Below, one piece after another: positions 18,578 through 29,212 of a stretch of 64,000 bases of DNA (within the stretch, counting starts at the first letter, position 1; each line of letters begins with the position of its first letter). The DNA is taken from the NCBI GenBank assembly GCA_017452265.1, contig JAFTMS010000018.1, positions 124,001 to 188,000 of the forward strand, given 5' to 3'. The DNA is from Bacteroidales bacterium (GTDB taxonomy: Bacteria > Bacteroidota > Bacteroidia > Bacteroidales > UBA932). The position numbers and the translations under genes were made by a program. Under the pieces are notes generated by a model. That model ran no database searches. It saw only the letters and a program-made list of their open reading frames with translations, and had not been told where the DNA came from.

Positions 18578-18604
18578 GTCATCAGCATTTAGTGTTACAA
18601 TCCT

Positions 18605-18612
18605 CAAAAATA
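18605..18612 (-). promoter_or_regulatory. Candidate -7 box for GH2 gene
   Basis: The minus strand reads TATTTTTG (TAnnTTTG), 27 bp upstream of the chosen ATG at 18577. This supports that start, because the longer reading frame (from 18607) would begin inside the promoter. Confidence 0.55.
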
Positions 18613-18945
18613 GCTATTATTTTCCATTGTTCCGCTGCTGGCGAATCTGATTTTCATTGAAATGCCTTCAACCGCGCACTTTTGGCACAGAAATACCCGC
18701 CATTATCGATATCTGTGAACTTGATGGAATTCCGGCTCCTGCATGACTGAGCGTGTCTGAATCCTCCATCATGATGTACGCCTTGACTCGTGCTTCTTCC
18801 CCATTCCTCCGTAAATCTCCAGTTATGGGGTCAAGTTGGGTTTGTTAAAATTTCCGTTGTTCCGACAATTAGACGCCTGTACTGCGAAAAAGTACTATGC
18901 ATCTCGCACATTTCTACAGAAAAACCGCTGATGGTGCTCGGAAAA
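18613..18945. other. Intergenic stretch without a convincing gene
   Basis: 333 bp between the flavin reductase and GH2 genes. On the minus strand two overlapping frames stay open at 18668-18844, one containing a 34-codon frame starting MMEDSDTLSHAGAG. Composition looks almost coding, but no family is recognised and there is no start signal. It could be a gene remnant or a conserved non-coding element. Confidence 0.4.
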
Positions 18946-19509
18946 TTACTTCAATTTCTTTCCGTCGGAGAATGCATTACCGACTCTTTCACCTAAAACG
19001 ACATAACCATGATGAACAGGCTCATATGTAATGAGCTGCATCTTCTCAACATCAGGTTGACCGTCTTCAGCGAGATAGTTCTCATCGACAAGGATATTTA
19101 CGATCTCTGCGACAATATTATAGCCCTCTGCTGCCTCATCAATCTTTCTCAAGATACGGCACTCCAAGGTCATAGGAAAATCAGTGAATACAGGAGCGTT
19201 GACATTCTCTGCCTTAACAGCAGTCCAGCCGGTCTTCTGTATCTTCTGAGAATCTTTCTTCGCACTGACGATACCTACAAAGTCGGAAGCCACCAGCGTC
19301 TCCTTTGTTGCAAATGCCACAGTAAAGTCAGCGCATCTCGCAAGATTCTCGGTCGTCGCATGAGAACCCATGCAGATCATTATTTCCTTTGCATCCCACT
19401 GACCACCCCAGGCGGCGTTCATAGCATTAGGAGTACCATTTTCATTGTATGTGCCGATAATCAGCACCGGCTGTGGGAGCACCCACGGTTTTGGTCCAAA
19501 ACTTTTCAT
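18946..19509 (-). CDS. Flavin reductase family protein (FMN-binding split barrel)
   Basis: 187 aa, normal for the family. Visible features: QPVLIIGTYNENGTPNAMNAA at the N-terminus (flavin-binding strand and loop), AAWGGQWD, the middle segment FTVAFATKETLVASDFVGI and the C-terminal HHGYVVLGERVG. These FMN-dependent proteins reduce flavins or act as small oxidoreductases in the cytosol; the substrate is unknown. It sits directly downstream (3 bp) of the collapsed alcohol dehydrogenase remnant and is the last gene of the HARE-HTH/AlaX operon. Confidence 0.88.
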   Translation of the reverse strand: MKSFGPKPWVLPQPVLIIGTYNENGTPNAMNAAWGGQWDAKEIMICMGSHATTENLARCADFTVAFATKETLVASDFVGIVSAKKDSQKIQKTGWTAVKAENVNAPVFTDFPMTLECRILRKIDEAAEGYNIVAEIVNILVDENYLAEDGQPDVEKMQLITYEPVHHGYVVLGERVGNAFSDGKKLK

Positions 19510-19512
19510 ATC

Positions 19513-19666
19513 CTAGTATCTGTTATCAATTGTTACTTTAATGACTCCGTCTTCTATATTTTCAAAGACCCTGTATGCCTTTTCGCTGCCCAGAATCCTG
19601 CAACTCAGGCTTTGGCTTATCTTGCAGCTCAAAACGGCCCTTCTCTATGCATGTGTACGCTTTCAT
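19513..19666 (-). pseudogene. Zinc-type alcohol dehydrogenase, internally deleted
   Basis: The first ~25 codons read MKAYTCIEKGRFELQDKPKP, the start of a medium-chain Zn alcohol dehydrogenase. After ~34 codons the frame shifts and the text becomes that family's C-terminus, AYRVFENIEDGVIKVTIDNR, ending at the TAG at 19513. About 300 codons of catalytic and cofactor-binding sequence are missing between, so the product is dead. Both ends and the operon spacing are intact, pointing to one clean deletion. An assembly error is the alternative. Family assignment rests on my recognition of both ends. Confidence 0.7.
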
Positions 19667-19667
19667 C

Positions 19668-19715
19668 TTAATGGCAATCGTGATTTCCGTCTCTTGTCGG
19701 TACTGCTATCTTCAT
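19668..19715 (-). pseudogene. NifB/NifX-type (dinitrogenase Fe-Mo cofactor family) gene remnant
   Basis: A 15-codon frame, MKIAVPTRDGNHDCH then TAA. MKIAVPTRDG is the characteristic start of small NifX/NifB-like proteins, which are ~110-130 aa and often end in His/Cys-rich tails. The short form looks like the start joined straight to such a tail, as in the neighbouring dehydrogenase remnant. It lies 7 bp downstream of the AlaX-type stop and 1 bp before the next remnant's start. It is not expected to be functional. Confidence 0.6.
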
Positions 19716-19722
19716 TATCAAA

Positions 19723-20184
19723 TCACTTTACTACTTTCCACCTTAATCTCCAGATACCATTCTCATACGAGTGGCTGATTATCCTGAATGAACCTATCTC
19801 ACTTGTATTCTTCACATGAGCCCCTATGCACGCACAGGCATCATAGTCCCCAATTCTCACTATCCTCAAAGTATCCGATGCATCCTCGGGCAACTTGCTC
19901 AGATCAACAATGTCCGATGCCTGGTCACGGGTCATGAACTCTATCGTGACGTCCAGATTCTGAGATATCACTTCATTGACCTTAGATTCAATCTCTGCCA
20001 CCTGTTCAGGAGTCGGCTCAGCCTCAAGAATATAGTCGCACTTGGATTTCTTCTTCTCCACGTGTGCATTCCTGGAGCGAGGACATCCGAACATCTTCAC
20101 CATAGTCGCATTCAGCAGATGTTCCGCAGTATGGGCGGGTTCGTATTCGGCCTTGTTATGTGCATTCAGTATCGGTTCTTCCAT
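19723..20184 (-). CDS. AlaX-type alanyl-tRNA editing domain protein
   Basis: 153 aa, free-standing. Zinc-binding residues of the AlaRS/ThrRS second additional domain are in place: HTAEHLL (HxxxH, residues ~18-22) and CACIGAHV (CxxxH, residues ~116-120), with NTSEIGSFRI behind, as in AlaX and AlaRS editing domains. Such proteins deacylate mischarged tRNA (Ser-tRNA-Ala and similar) in trans. It starts 11 bp after the HARE-HTH stop and precedes two gene remnants, so it belongs to that operon. The length is slightly short versus AlaX-S, but both metal motifs are present. Confidence 0.85.
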   Translation of the reverse strand: MEEPILNAHNKAEYEPAHTAEHLLNATMVKMFGCPRSRNAHVEKKKSKCDYILEAEPTPEQVAEIESKVNEVISQNLDVTIEFMTRDQASDIVDLSKLPEDASDTLRIVRIGDYDACACIGAHVKNTSEIGSFRIISHSYENGIWRLRWKVVK

Positions 20185-20195
20185 AAATATAAAGT

Positions 20196-20402
20196 TCAGA
20201 TCATCAGCATTATCCTGCCTGAATTGAAGCAGAACATATCTGGGTTATGTGAAACGACATAGCATACCTGGTTCGAGCTGACCGGCCGTCCGTCCTTACG
20301 CTGATGCAGATGCTGGCTGTTGATCATGTCGGCGATCTGCTCTGATCGCATTCCCCGATTGGCGGTCGCAAGACAATACACTATGGCTTCTTCTATCTTC
20401 AT
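20196..20402 (-). CDS. Small HARE-HTH-like winged-helix protein
   Basis: 68 aa from the ATG at 20402, beginning MKIEEAIVYCLATANRGMRS. The frame is open 41 codons further up, but that part is hydrophobic nonsense. Motifs SEQIADMIN and RKDGRPVSSNQVCYVVSHN match the HARE-HTH fold (RpoE delta/restriction-associated winged helix) over its full length. Predicted cytosolic nucleic-acid or protein-binding module. It is first in the operon with the AlaX-type gene. The -7 box at 20407-20414 lies so close that the mRNA may be leaderless. Confidence 0.75.
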   Translation of the reverse strand: MKIEEAIVYCLATANRGMRSEQIADMINSQHLHQRKDGRPVSSNQVCYVVSHNPDMFCFNSGRIMLMI

Positions 20403-20406
20403 TTGA

Positions 20407-20414
20407 CAAAAATA
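20407..20414 (-). promoter_or_regulatory. Candidate -7 box for HARE-HTH/AlaX operon
   Basis: The minus strand reads TATTTTTG (TAnnTTTG), ending only 4 bp before the start codon at 20402. The transcript would begin at about the ATG. Confidence 0.45.
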
Positions 20415-20739
20415 GATATTATCTCTGGAAAAATCTAACGAAAGAGGGAAAATAATGATGGCGGCACTGGTGTTCAATGACTTATGAGGACTTTTGATGA
20501 AAGCCTCGCCGATGCAAAAGTGCAAGGATAGACCAATTTTCGCTGATTTTGGTACGTTTTGCCGATTCGTCCAAAGTCCGGTGCCAAAAAATGAGAAAAC
20601 AGATTCTAAATTTGCAGAATCGCAGACACAACTCGCTCACTGCTGCTGAATCCCTTCCGGCAAGAGTCAGGATAAGTGCCGAAAAAGGTGCATACCGCCA
20701 AATCTGCCGAATAATATACTAAATTACTGATATATAGCT
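20415..20739. other. Intergenic stretch, possible 43-aa frame on plus strand
   Basis: Between the convergent side of PPi-PFK and the HARE-HTH promoter. The only gene-like item is a plus-strand frame at 20591-20722 (43 aa, starts MRKQILNLQNRRHNSL); an overlapping plus frame is also open. No family, promoter or start signal is seen. I treat it as non-coding or a dispersed conserved element. Confidence 0.35.
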
Positions 20740-20774
20740 AAGAAAGAGAGCGATGTGACATTGCTCTCTTTCTT
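20740..20774 (-). terminator. Hairpin terminator downstream of PPi-PFK
   Basis: Perfect 12-bp arms AAGAAAGAGAGC and GCTCTCTTTCTT around an 11-nt loop, 40 bp past the stop codon at 20814. On the minus strand the descending arm itself supplies T-rich sequence, followed by AGCTATATAT. It could act in both directions. Confidence 0.7.
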
Positions 20775-20813
20775 AATCCAAGCTATCTATGCAGCTCTAT
20801 GTCAATCATTTGG

Positions 20814-22052
20814 TTAATTCCACTCCAGAATCTTCTTGAAGTCGTAAGACTCCGGGTCCTCGATGCCGAGGGCCTTGACTGCTTCGTAATCCTCAGGAGT
20901 TACGTAGTGAGCGATGTAGTTGTAGTAGTTCTGTGCTGTACCTGCGTTGATGTCCACTACGCGTGGCGGAATCTTGCCTGTTTCAGGATCCTGAAGGTCT
21001 GCAAGATAGAGAGGCGATACGTTGCCGTATGAATCTACGTAAACCATGCAGCCGGTCTTGCCCTCGCTGAAGAGCTGGTAAACGCCCATTGCGAGCTCTG
21101 TACAGTATGTAAGGTCATATGCGACAGGATCCTGGCAGCGTACGTCGTATCCGATCTCCACCGGACGGCTCTTCACCTTGAGGCCGATCTTCTTGAACTC
21201 CGCCTCGAGAAGGTCGTTGAAGAGGACGGCCTTTGATACCTTTCCAAGCTCCGGATGGCCGTGGTCGTCATATGTGAAATGAACGCCTGCAGCCTCCATC
21301 TCAGATGCCTTGAACTCGTGGAAAAGACCCTCGGCAGCTACGATTGTACCGTAGTTCACGCCCATCACCTTTCTCTTGAGGATGGCAGAAATCGAGAGCT
21401 TGACCACCTTGTCGAGTGAAATCTCAGTCTTGTTGAACATCTCAGGGATGATAGTCATCGGGCAGTGAGTAGCTTCACCAATACCTAAAGCAAGGCTTCC
21501 GCATGTACGTCCCATTGCGCTGATGACAAGCCAGTTGCCTGATGTGCGGGCATCCTCGTACACTGTACGTGCAAGGTGTGCACCCTCGTTCTTTGCAGAG
21601 TTGTATCCGAATGTCGGAGCGTTTGCAGGAAGAGGAAGGTCGTTGTCGATGGTCTTAGGGCAGTGGATGTTTGCGATAGGATATCCTTTTGCCGCGAGGA
21701 ACTTTGAAATGCGGTTTGCAGTCGAAGCTGTGTCGTCGCCACCGATGGTGACAAGCAGCTTGATGTTATTGTCCTTGAAGAGGTCCAGGTTGAAGTTCTC
21801 CTCGAAGTCCTTGTCAGTCGGCTTGAAACGGCTCATCTCAAGATAAGAACCGCCCCTGTTGAAATAGCGGTCTGCCTTGAAGAAGTCGAGATCCTCAGTA
21901 CGTGCGTTCTTGCTGAAAAGTCCTGAATAACCGCCGTGAAGGCCGATAACCCTGTAACCCTTTGAAAGGAAAGTCTTTGCGACACTCATAGAAACTGAGT
22001 TCATTCCCGGAGCCGGGCCGCCGCCGCAAAGGATGATAACTGCATCTTTCAT
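20814..22052 (-). CDS. pfp: Pyrophosphate-dependent 6-phosphofructokinase
   Basis: 412 aa. PFK fold: GGGPAPGMN at the N-terminus, GGDDTAST (residues ~104-111) and PKTIDNDLP (~135-143). In this superfamily the second Asp of GGDD and the Lys of PKTIDND mark pyrophosphate rather than ATP as phosphoryl donor (ATP enzymes have GGDGS and PGTIDND). It interconverts fructose-6-P and fructose-1,6-bisP reversibly in glycolysis. It is a monocistronic gene divergent from ligA, with promoter at 22108-22115 and terminator at 20740-20774. The PPi assignment rests on the two signature residues. Confidence 0.92.
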   Translation of the reverse strand: MKDAVIILCGGGPAPGMNSVSMSVAKTFLSKGYRVIGLHGGYSGLFSKNARTEDLDFFKADRYFNRGGSYLEMSRFKPTDKDFEENFNLDLFKDNNIKLLVTIGGDDTASTANRISKFLAAKGYPIANIHCPKTIDNDLPLPANAPTFGYNSAKNEGAHLARTVYEDARTSGNWLVISAMGRTCGSLALGIGEATHCPMTIIPEMFNKTEISLDKVVKLSISAILKRKVMGVNYGTIVAAEGLFHEFKASEMEAAGVHFTYDDHGHPELGKVSKAVLFNDLLEAEFKKIGLKVKSRPVEIGYDVRCQDPVAYDLTYCTELAMGVYQLFSEGKTGCMVYVDSYGNVSPLYLADLQDPETGKIPPRVVDINAGTAQNYYNYIAHYVTPEDYEAVKALGIEDPESYDFKKILEWN

Positions 22053-22107
22053 CTTTTTTACTGTTTTAAAATTATTCTATTATAACCGTAGTCTATATTT
22101 AGCGGTG

Positions 22108-22115
22108 CAAATTTA
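22108..22115 (-). promoter_or_regulatory. Candidate -7 box for pfp
   Basis: The minus strand reads TAAATTTG (TAnnTTTG), predicting a ~48-nt leader before the ATG at 22052. It is divergent from the ligA box 22 bp away. Confidence 0.6.
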
Positions 22116-22136
22116 TGAATATTTTAAAAAATTCCG

Positions 22137-24239
<2,103 letters not shown>

Positions 24240-24241
24240 GG

Positions 24242-25168
24242 ATGAAAAGAATCGTAAGGAAGACATACAGGCTGAAGCGCTTCATGAGCGACGACATCTG
24301 GACCTTGAATATGGAGGAACTGTCCAAAGCCAAGGCCCGCTTCGTCAAATACATGAAGGTGATGCTCATAACCATAAAGACCTTCTCAAAGGAGAAGATC
24401 GGCTTTCAGGCCGTTGCATTGAGCTTCTTCAGCACGATGTCCGTCGTCCCGTTCATCGCCATCGTCTTTGCAATCACCGGAGGACTCGGCCTTGCAGACA
24501 AGCTCAAGGAGGTGCTGTATGCATATTTCAATAACAGCCAACAGACCATAGACATTGTGCTTGGAGCTGCCGAAAACATAATCCACACGGCTCAGAGCAG
24601 TGCAATGGGTCTTGTTAGCGCCCTGCTTTTCGTCTGGATCGTAATATGGATGATGCTCAATGTCGAGCGTGTGTTCAACAATGTGTGGCGTGTGCAGAAG
24701 TCCCGAAACCTTTTAAGGAGGCTGACCGTAATTCTGGCGATGCTTCTCGTCTCCCCTTTCGTCATTGTCATTTTCTTTGCCGGTTCGTTCGCCTATTCCC
24801 ATGCGCTTACGTATTTCGGTCTTGACGTGGAGGAATTCAGCGCCTTCAAGACCATATTGACATGGGTGCTTTTCGGAGTGGTCGCTATGTTCACGTTGTC
24901 AGCCATGTACAAGTTCATACCGAATGCGGACGTGGACTACGGGAATGCACTCAGAGCCGCCTTCTTCGCAGCATTTGCCTTTACGGTCGTACAATATATA
25001 TACCTTGAGACGCAGGTGTTCGTGACAAGGCTTAACGCCATATACGGAGTGTTTGCCGCCGTGCCGCTCTTTATGGTGTGGATAAATATCGGGTGGTTCA
25101 TAATCCTTATCGGTTCTGAACTTTCCTACGCTTTCCAGCATGTTGACAGTTATAATATAGAAGAGTAA
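24242..25168 (+). CDS. YihY/BrkB family inner-membrane protein
   Basis: 308 aa with six predicted membrane segments (ALSFFSTMSVVPFIAIVFAI and others). Family blocks: FQAVALSFFSTMSVVPF, MLNVERVFNNVWRVQKSR, YKFIPNADVDYGNALRAA and TRLNAIYGVFAAVPLFMVWI. The family was long mislabelled ribonuclease BN; it is now regarded as a membrane protein of unknown, possibly transport, function. It starts 2 bp after ligA and its stop overlaps the rsh start (TAATG), so expression is coupled. Confidence 0.93.
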   Translation: MKRIVRKTYRLKRFMSDDIWTLNMEELSKAKARFVKYMKVMLITIKTFSKEKIGFQAVALSFFSTMSVVPFIAIVFAITGGLGLADKLKEVLYAYFNNSQQTIDIVLGAAENIIHTAQSSAMGLVSALLFVWIVIWMMLNVERVFNNVWRVQKSRNLLRRLTVILAMLLVSPFVIVIFFAGSFAYSHALTYFGLDVEEFSAFKTILTWVLFGVVAMFTLSAMYKFIPNADVDYGNALRAAFFAAFAFTVVQYIYLETQVFVTRLNAIYGVFAAVPLFMVWINIGWFIILIGSELSYAFQHVDSYNIEE

Positions 25169-27396
25169 TGGGGTCGATTTCACAATTCAACGCACATGAC
25201 TACGAAGTCATAGCAAGGGATTATGCAGACTTGAAGGAGGCTGCACGCAAACGCTGCACGGACCAGAAGGAGCTTGACGTGGTCCAGAAGGCCTTTGAAT
25301 TTGCAAACGAAGCCCACAAGGGCGTAAGAAGGCGTTCAGGTGAGCCATATATATTGCATCCGATTGCCGTGGCAAAGATTGTGGTCAGCAATATAGGTCT
25401 GGGATATAAATCCATCGTGGCTGCACTTCTTCACGACGTGGTGGAAGATACGGACTACACTGTGGACGACATCAGAAGCCTCTTCGGCGACAAGGTGGCT
25501 ACACTCGTGGAAGGCCTCACCAAGATCAAGACCGTGCTTGACAACGAGGATAAGGCCGAGCAGAAGAGCATACAGGCGGAGAACTTCAAGCGTATCCTCC
25601 TTACTCTCAACGACGACGTGCGTGTCGTGCTCATCAAGCTGGCCGACCGTCTGCACAACTGCCGTACCATCGAATTCATGCCCGAGCACAAGAGGGACAA
25701 GATCCTCAGCGAGACCATGTTCGTATTCATTCCGCTCGCCCACAGGCTCGGTCTGTACAGCGTAAAGTCTGAAATGGAAGACATCTGGCTCCGTTACAAA
25801 GAGCCGGAGGCATTCAATGAAATAACTGCCAAGATCAACAGGAACGTCACAGACAAGGACAAGGAAATCAACGAGTTCATAGCTCCGATTGATGATGCGC
25901 TCAAAGCGGCAGGATTCAGATATGAAATCAGAAAGCGCGTCAAGACCCCATACTCCATCTGGAACAAGATGAACAATAAGGGAATAACCTTCGAGCAGAT
26001 ATACGATCTCTATGCGGTCCGCATAATCTTCGAGCCCGATGTGGCGACAAAAGAAACTGAACGTGATCAGTGCTATCATGTATTCTCCATCATTACAGGA
26101 CTTTACAGATACAAGGCAGACCGTGTCCGCGACTGGGTGAACTATCCCAAGAACAACGGTTACGAGGCTCTGCACTGCACCCTGATGAGCCATTCCGGCA
26201 TATGGATCGAAGTGCAGATACGTTCGCGGAGAATGAACGAGATTGCGGAAAAAGGCATAGCTGCCCACTGGGCATACAAGAAGGACGGCTTCATGGACGG
26301 TGACGAGAGTGAGATGGACAAGTGGATAGCAAAGGTGAAGGACATCCTTGTAAGTCCGGACGTAAATGCCCTTGAGCTTCTTGATATGATCCACAACGAT
26401 CTGATAACCACCGACATACTTGTATTTACACCTAAAGGCGAACAGCGCAGCATCGAAAAGGGGGCGACAGCACTCGATTTCGCATATTCCATCCATACAC
26501 ATATCGGCAACCGTGCGATTGCCGCCAAGGTGAACCTCAGGCTCGTGCCGCTTTCATATGTTCTCAAGACCGGTGACCAGATCGAGATAATCACAGCTGA
26601 AAACGAAAAGCCTAAGCGCGAATGGCTGGATTTCCTGAAGACGCGAAAGGCCAGAAGCCTGGTGCTCGACTACCTCAAGGGCGAACGTCAGGAAAGCATC
26701 AAGATAGGAAAGAAGATGCTTGAAGAGCAGCTGGATGCCCTTGGATACAAGCTGAATGACAAGACGCTGAACGTCCTGATGGAAGGTTACGAAATCTTCG
26801 AATCGAAGCCTGACGAACTGTATTTCCGCATCGGAGCAGGCCTTCTGAAGCTGAGTGGCCTTGCCGACATTCTCAAGAAGTCGCAGGAAAAGAAGAGCGG
26901 AAGCTGGGGATTCTCGTGGTTCAGGCCTAAGGAGAAGAAGGAGGATTACGTCATTGACGGGGCGGACGGGAAGCACAGATACGTCATCGCATCGTGCTGC
27001 AACCCGATTCCGGGTGACAGCGTCGTGGGCTTCCTCGCTTCGGACGGAACCGTGACCGTGCATAAGAAGACGTGCCCGACGGCAAACAATCTTGCGGCAA
27101 AGTTCGGAGACAAGATAGTCATGCCGAAATGGGAGCATGCAAAGACACAGAACCTCACCTTCCTCGTGCGCCTCTCGCTCAAGGGCGTGGACCGCATAGG
27201 AATCATCAACGACATCACCCGCTACATATCGTTCGTGCTGAACGTGAACATCAGAAAGTTCAACCTCGGCACGGAAGATGGTGTATTCGAGGGATATATA
27301 GACCTGTATGTCAATGACATGGGAGACCTCGACAAGCTCATAAAGAAGCTTCAGAAGATCGAGGGTATCCAGAGCATCGTCAGAACAGACCTTTAA
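25168..27396 (+). CDS. RelA/SpoT family (p)ppGpp synthetase/hydrolase
   Basis: 742 aa, long bifunctional Rsh type. The HD hydrolase domain (~45-200) has LHPIAVAKIV and the HDVVEDTDYT motif (HD at 89-90), so hydrolysis residues are present. The synthetase domain (~235-350) has NYPKNNGYEALHCTLM. The TGS domain (~390-450) has DILVFTPKGEQ and ALDFAYSIHTHIG. Zinc-finger-like (RYVIASCCNPIPGDSV) and C-terminal ACT (~660-742) regions follow. It controls the stringent response. The Ig-like lipoprotein gene follows 4 bp downstream. Confidence 0.96.
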   Translation: MGSISQFNAHDYEVIARDYADLKEAARKRCTDQKELDVVQKAFEFANEAHKGVRRRSGEPYILHPIAVAKIVVSNIGLGYKSIVAALLHDVVEDTDYTVDDIRSLFGDKVATLVEGLTKIKTVLDNEDKAEQKSIQAENFKRILLTLNDDVRVVLIKLADRLHNCRTIEFMPEHKRDKILSETMFVFIPLAHRLGLYSVKSEMEDIWLRYKEPEAFNEITAKINRNVTDKDKEINEFIAPIDDALKAAGFRYEIRKRVKTPYSIWNKMNNKGITFEQIYDLYAVRIIFEPDVATKETERDQCYHVFSIITGLYRYKADRVRDWVNYPKNNGYEALHCTLMSHSGIWIEVQIRSRRMNEIAEKGIAAHWAYKKDGFMDGDESEMDKWIAKVKDILVSPDVNALELLDMIHNDLITTDILVFTPKGEQRSIEKGATALDFAYSIHTHIGNRAIAAKVNLRLVPLSYVLKTGDQIEIITAENEKPKREWLDFLKTRKARSLVLDYLKGERQESIKIGKKMLEEQLDALGYKLNDKTLNVLMEGYEIFESKPDELYFRIGAGLLKLSGLADILKKSQEKKSGSWGFSWFRPKEKKEDYVIDGADGKHRYVIASCCNPIPGDSVVGFLASDGTVTVHKKTCPTANNLAAKFGDKIVMPKWEHAKTQNLTFLVRLSLKGVDRIGIINDITRYISFVLNVNIRKFNLGTEDGVFEGYIDLYVNDMGDLDKLIKKLQKIEGIQSIVRTDL

Positions 27397-27400
27397 TGAA

Positions 27401-29206
27401 ATGAAAATGAAGAAATTTATATCAGACCTGTTGCCGGCCATACCGGTGGGGATCATCCTCGCGACGATGGTGTTCTCTCACTCATGCGCCAACACGACGA
27501 CACCTCCGAGCGGAGGCCCGAAAGACACCATCCCGCCTGTTATTACGGAACTTGTGCCTCTTCCCGGGGCCACGAACGTTCCCCGCATCAAGACGAAGCT
27601 GGAGATGGAATTCAACGAATATGTTGTGGTGAAGGATCCCAAGAGCCTCTTCCTCTCCCCTCCTCTGGCCAAGACGCCTAAATACAAGATAAAGGGAAAG
27701 AGCGTCATCGTGTATTTCGAGAATGATACCCTTGCAGCCGACAAGACCTATACTCTTGACGTCACGAACGCCATTGCGGACAACAACGAGGGCAACATGT
27801 TCCCAGGATATACACTCGTATTCTCGACAGGAGACAGGATCGATTCTATGGTCGTAACGGGAATAGTGCAGGACTGCAACACTCTTCAGCCTCTCAAGGG
27901 AGCGACCGTGATGCTGTACAAGGACCATGCAGATTCGGCCATATTCCAGAAAAGGCCGGATGCCGCCGTCAAGACCGACGAATGGGGCTTCTTCTGCCTC
28001 CGCAACATCCAGGACACGGTATATCGCATGTACGCCATCATTGACGACAATAACAACAATATGTACGAGCCTGAAAACGAGAAGGTTGCCTTCATCGATA
28101 CACTCCTCAGGCCTGTGATGGTCGTAAGCGATTCTCTGCCGGAACTTATGAAGTACGAGATGACAGACACGGTGAACTGTCTTGCGAGAAAGCAGGAATA
28201 CGAACTGAACATATTCCGCGAGAAGCCGAGCAAGCAGATGATTGTGAACAAGGAACGCGTCGGGGAAAGGACTGCCTACATCACATTCATGGCCCCTTAT
28301 GCGCAGATCGATTCGCTCTGGATCAAGGGCGTGCCGGCTGAAAATGTCATCACGCAGTTCAATCTGGTGCAGGACAGCCTTGAAATCTGGGTAAATGATC
28401 CTAAGCCTCAGCCGGACACTCTCGACATATTTGTAAAATACATGAAGACGGACACCCTCGGCATGCTTAATCCGTTCACAGAGGAAGTCAAGCTCGTGAA
28501 TCCTAAGAAGGGTTCGGCGCTCAAGAGTGCAAGAAAGGACATCAAACATGAGGATACGATAGCCGTCTTCAAGCTTGAAGCACCGGCGGAGACCGTAGAG
28601 CAGTACGGATTCGCGATGGAGTTCAGCTATCCTCTCGTGGAATCTGCCTTCGATTCTCTCGTCTTCAGGTCTGTGAACCCTAAGCAGCAGGAGACAATCG
28701 GCAGATACACCGTCACACAGGATTCTCTGAACCTCCGAAAATACATAGTCAGACCTGTCGAGAAGCTTCAGCCTGGATATGAATATTTTCTGAAGGTTCC
28801 GCATCGCAAGTTCAAGGACATCAACGGATTCTACAACGACAGCACAGAGGTGAAGGTATCGCTCCCTAAGGACGACAAACTCAGCAGCATGTCGCTGGTA
28901 CTTAGCAATGTACACAACAAATACATTGTGGATCTGCTGAACGAGAAACGCGACAAGGTGCTGCGTTCATATATAATCGACAAGGATCAGACGCTTCTTT
29001 TCCCTTACCTCAAGGCAGGAAAATACTCTATACGTATTACTGAGGATCTGAACAGGAACGGCCTTGTGGACACCGGCATCCTGCTTGAGCACAAGCAGCC
29101 GGAGAAGGTGCGCTTCTACAAGCTGGAGGACGGTACATTCCTGATTGATGTCCCGGAAATGATGGAAATCGAGCAGAACCTTGATGTTGCAGAGATGTTT
29201 AAGTAA
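27401..29206 (+). CDS. Bacteroidetes Ig-like domain surface lipoprotein
   Basis: 601 aa. The signal ends at FSHSC, so Cys27 is the probable lipidation site. Residues ~35-145 are an Ig-like/SbsA-type domain (DTIPPVITELVPLPGATNV, then VYFENDTLAADKTYTLDV). Residues ~150-250 hold a carboxypeptidase-regulatory-like beta-sandwich (GIVQDCNTLQPLKGATVMLY). The rest is beta-rich with Ig-like repeats. This family is widespread in Bacteroidetes beside housekeeping genes and its role in the envelope is unknown. It lies 4 bp after rsh and 6 bp before the barrel gene. Confidence 0.85.
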   Translation: MKMKKFISDLLPAIPVGIILATMVFSHSCANTTTPPSGGPKDTIPPVITELVPLPGATNVPRIKTKLEMEFNEYVVVKDPKSLFLSPPLAKTPKYKIKGKSVIVYFENDTLAADKTYTLDVTNAIADNNEGNMFPGYTLVFSTGDRIDSMVVTGIVQDCNTLQPLKGATVMLYKDHADSAIFQKRPDAAVKTDEWGFFCLRNIQDTVYRMYAIIDDNNNNMYEPENEKVAFIDTLLRPVMVVSDSLPELMKYEMTDTVNCLARKQEYELNIFREKPSKQMIVNKERVGERTAYITFMAPYAQIDSLWIKGVPAENVITQFNLVQDSLEIWVNDPKPQPDTLDIFVKYMKTDTLGMLNPFTEEVKLVNPKKGSALKSARKDIKHEDTIAVFKLEAPAETVEQYGFAMEFSYPLVESAFDSLVFRSVNPKQQETIGRYTVTQDSLNLRKYIVRPVEKLQPGYEYFLKVPHRKFKDINGFYNDSTEVKVSLPKDDKLSSMSLVLSNVHNKYIVDLLNEKRDKVLRSYIIDKDQTLLFPYLKAGKYSIRITEDLNRNGLVDTGILLEHKQPEKVRFYKLEDGTFLIDVPEMMEIEQNLDVAEMFK

Positions 29207-29212
29207 CGGGAT

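Noticed and set aside
18790..18996. 68-codon plus-strand frame
   Set aside because: It overlaps the 3' end of the flavin reductase gene and has no coding features of its own.
27482..28915. 477-codon minus-strand frame
   Set aside because: Antisense to the Ig-like lipoprotein gene; no start context, low plausibility of composition.
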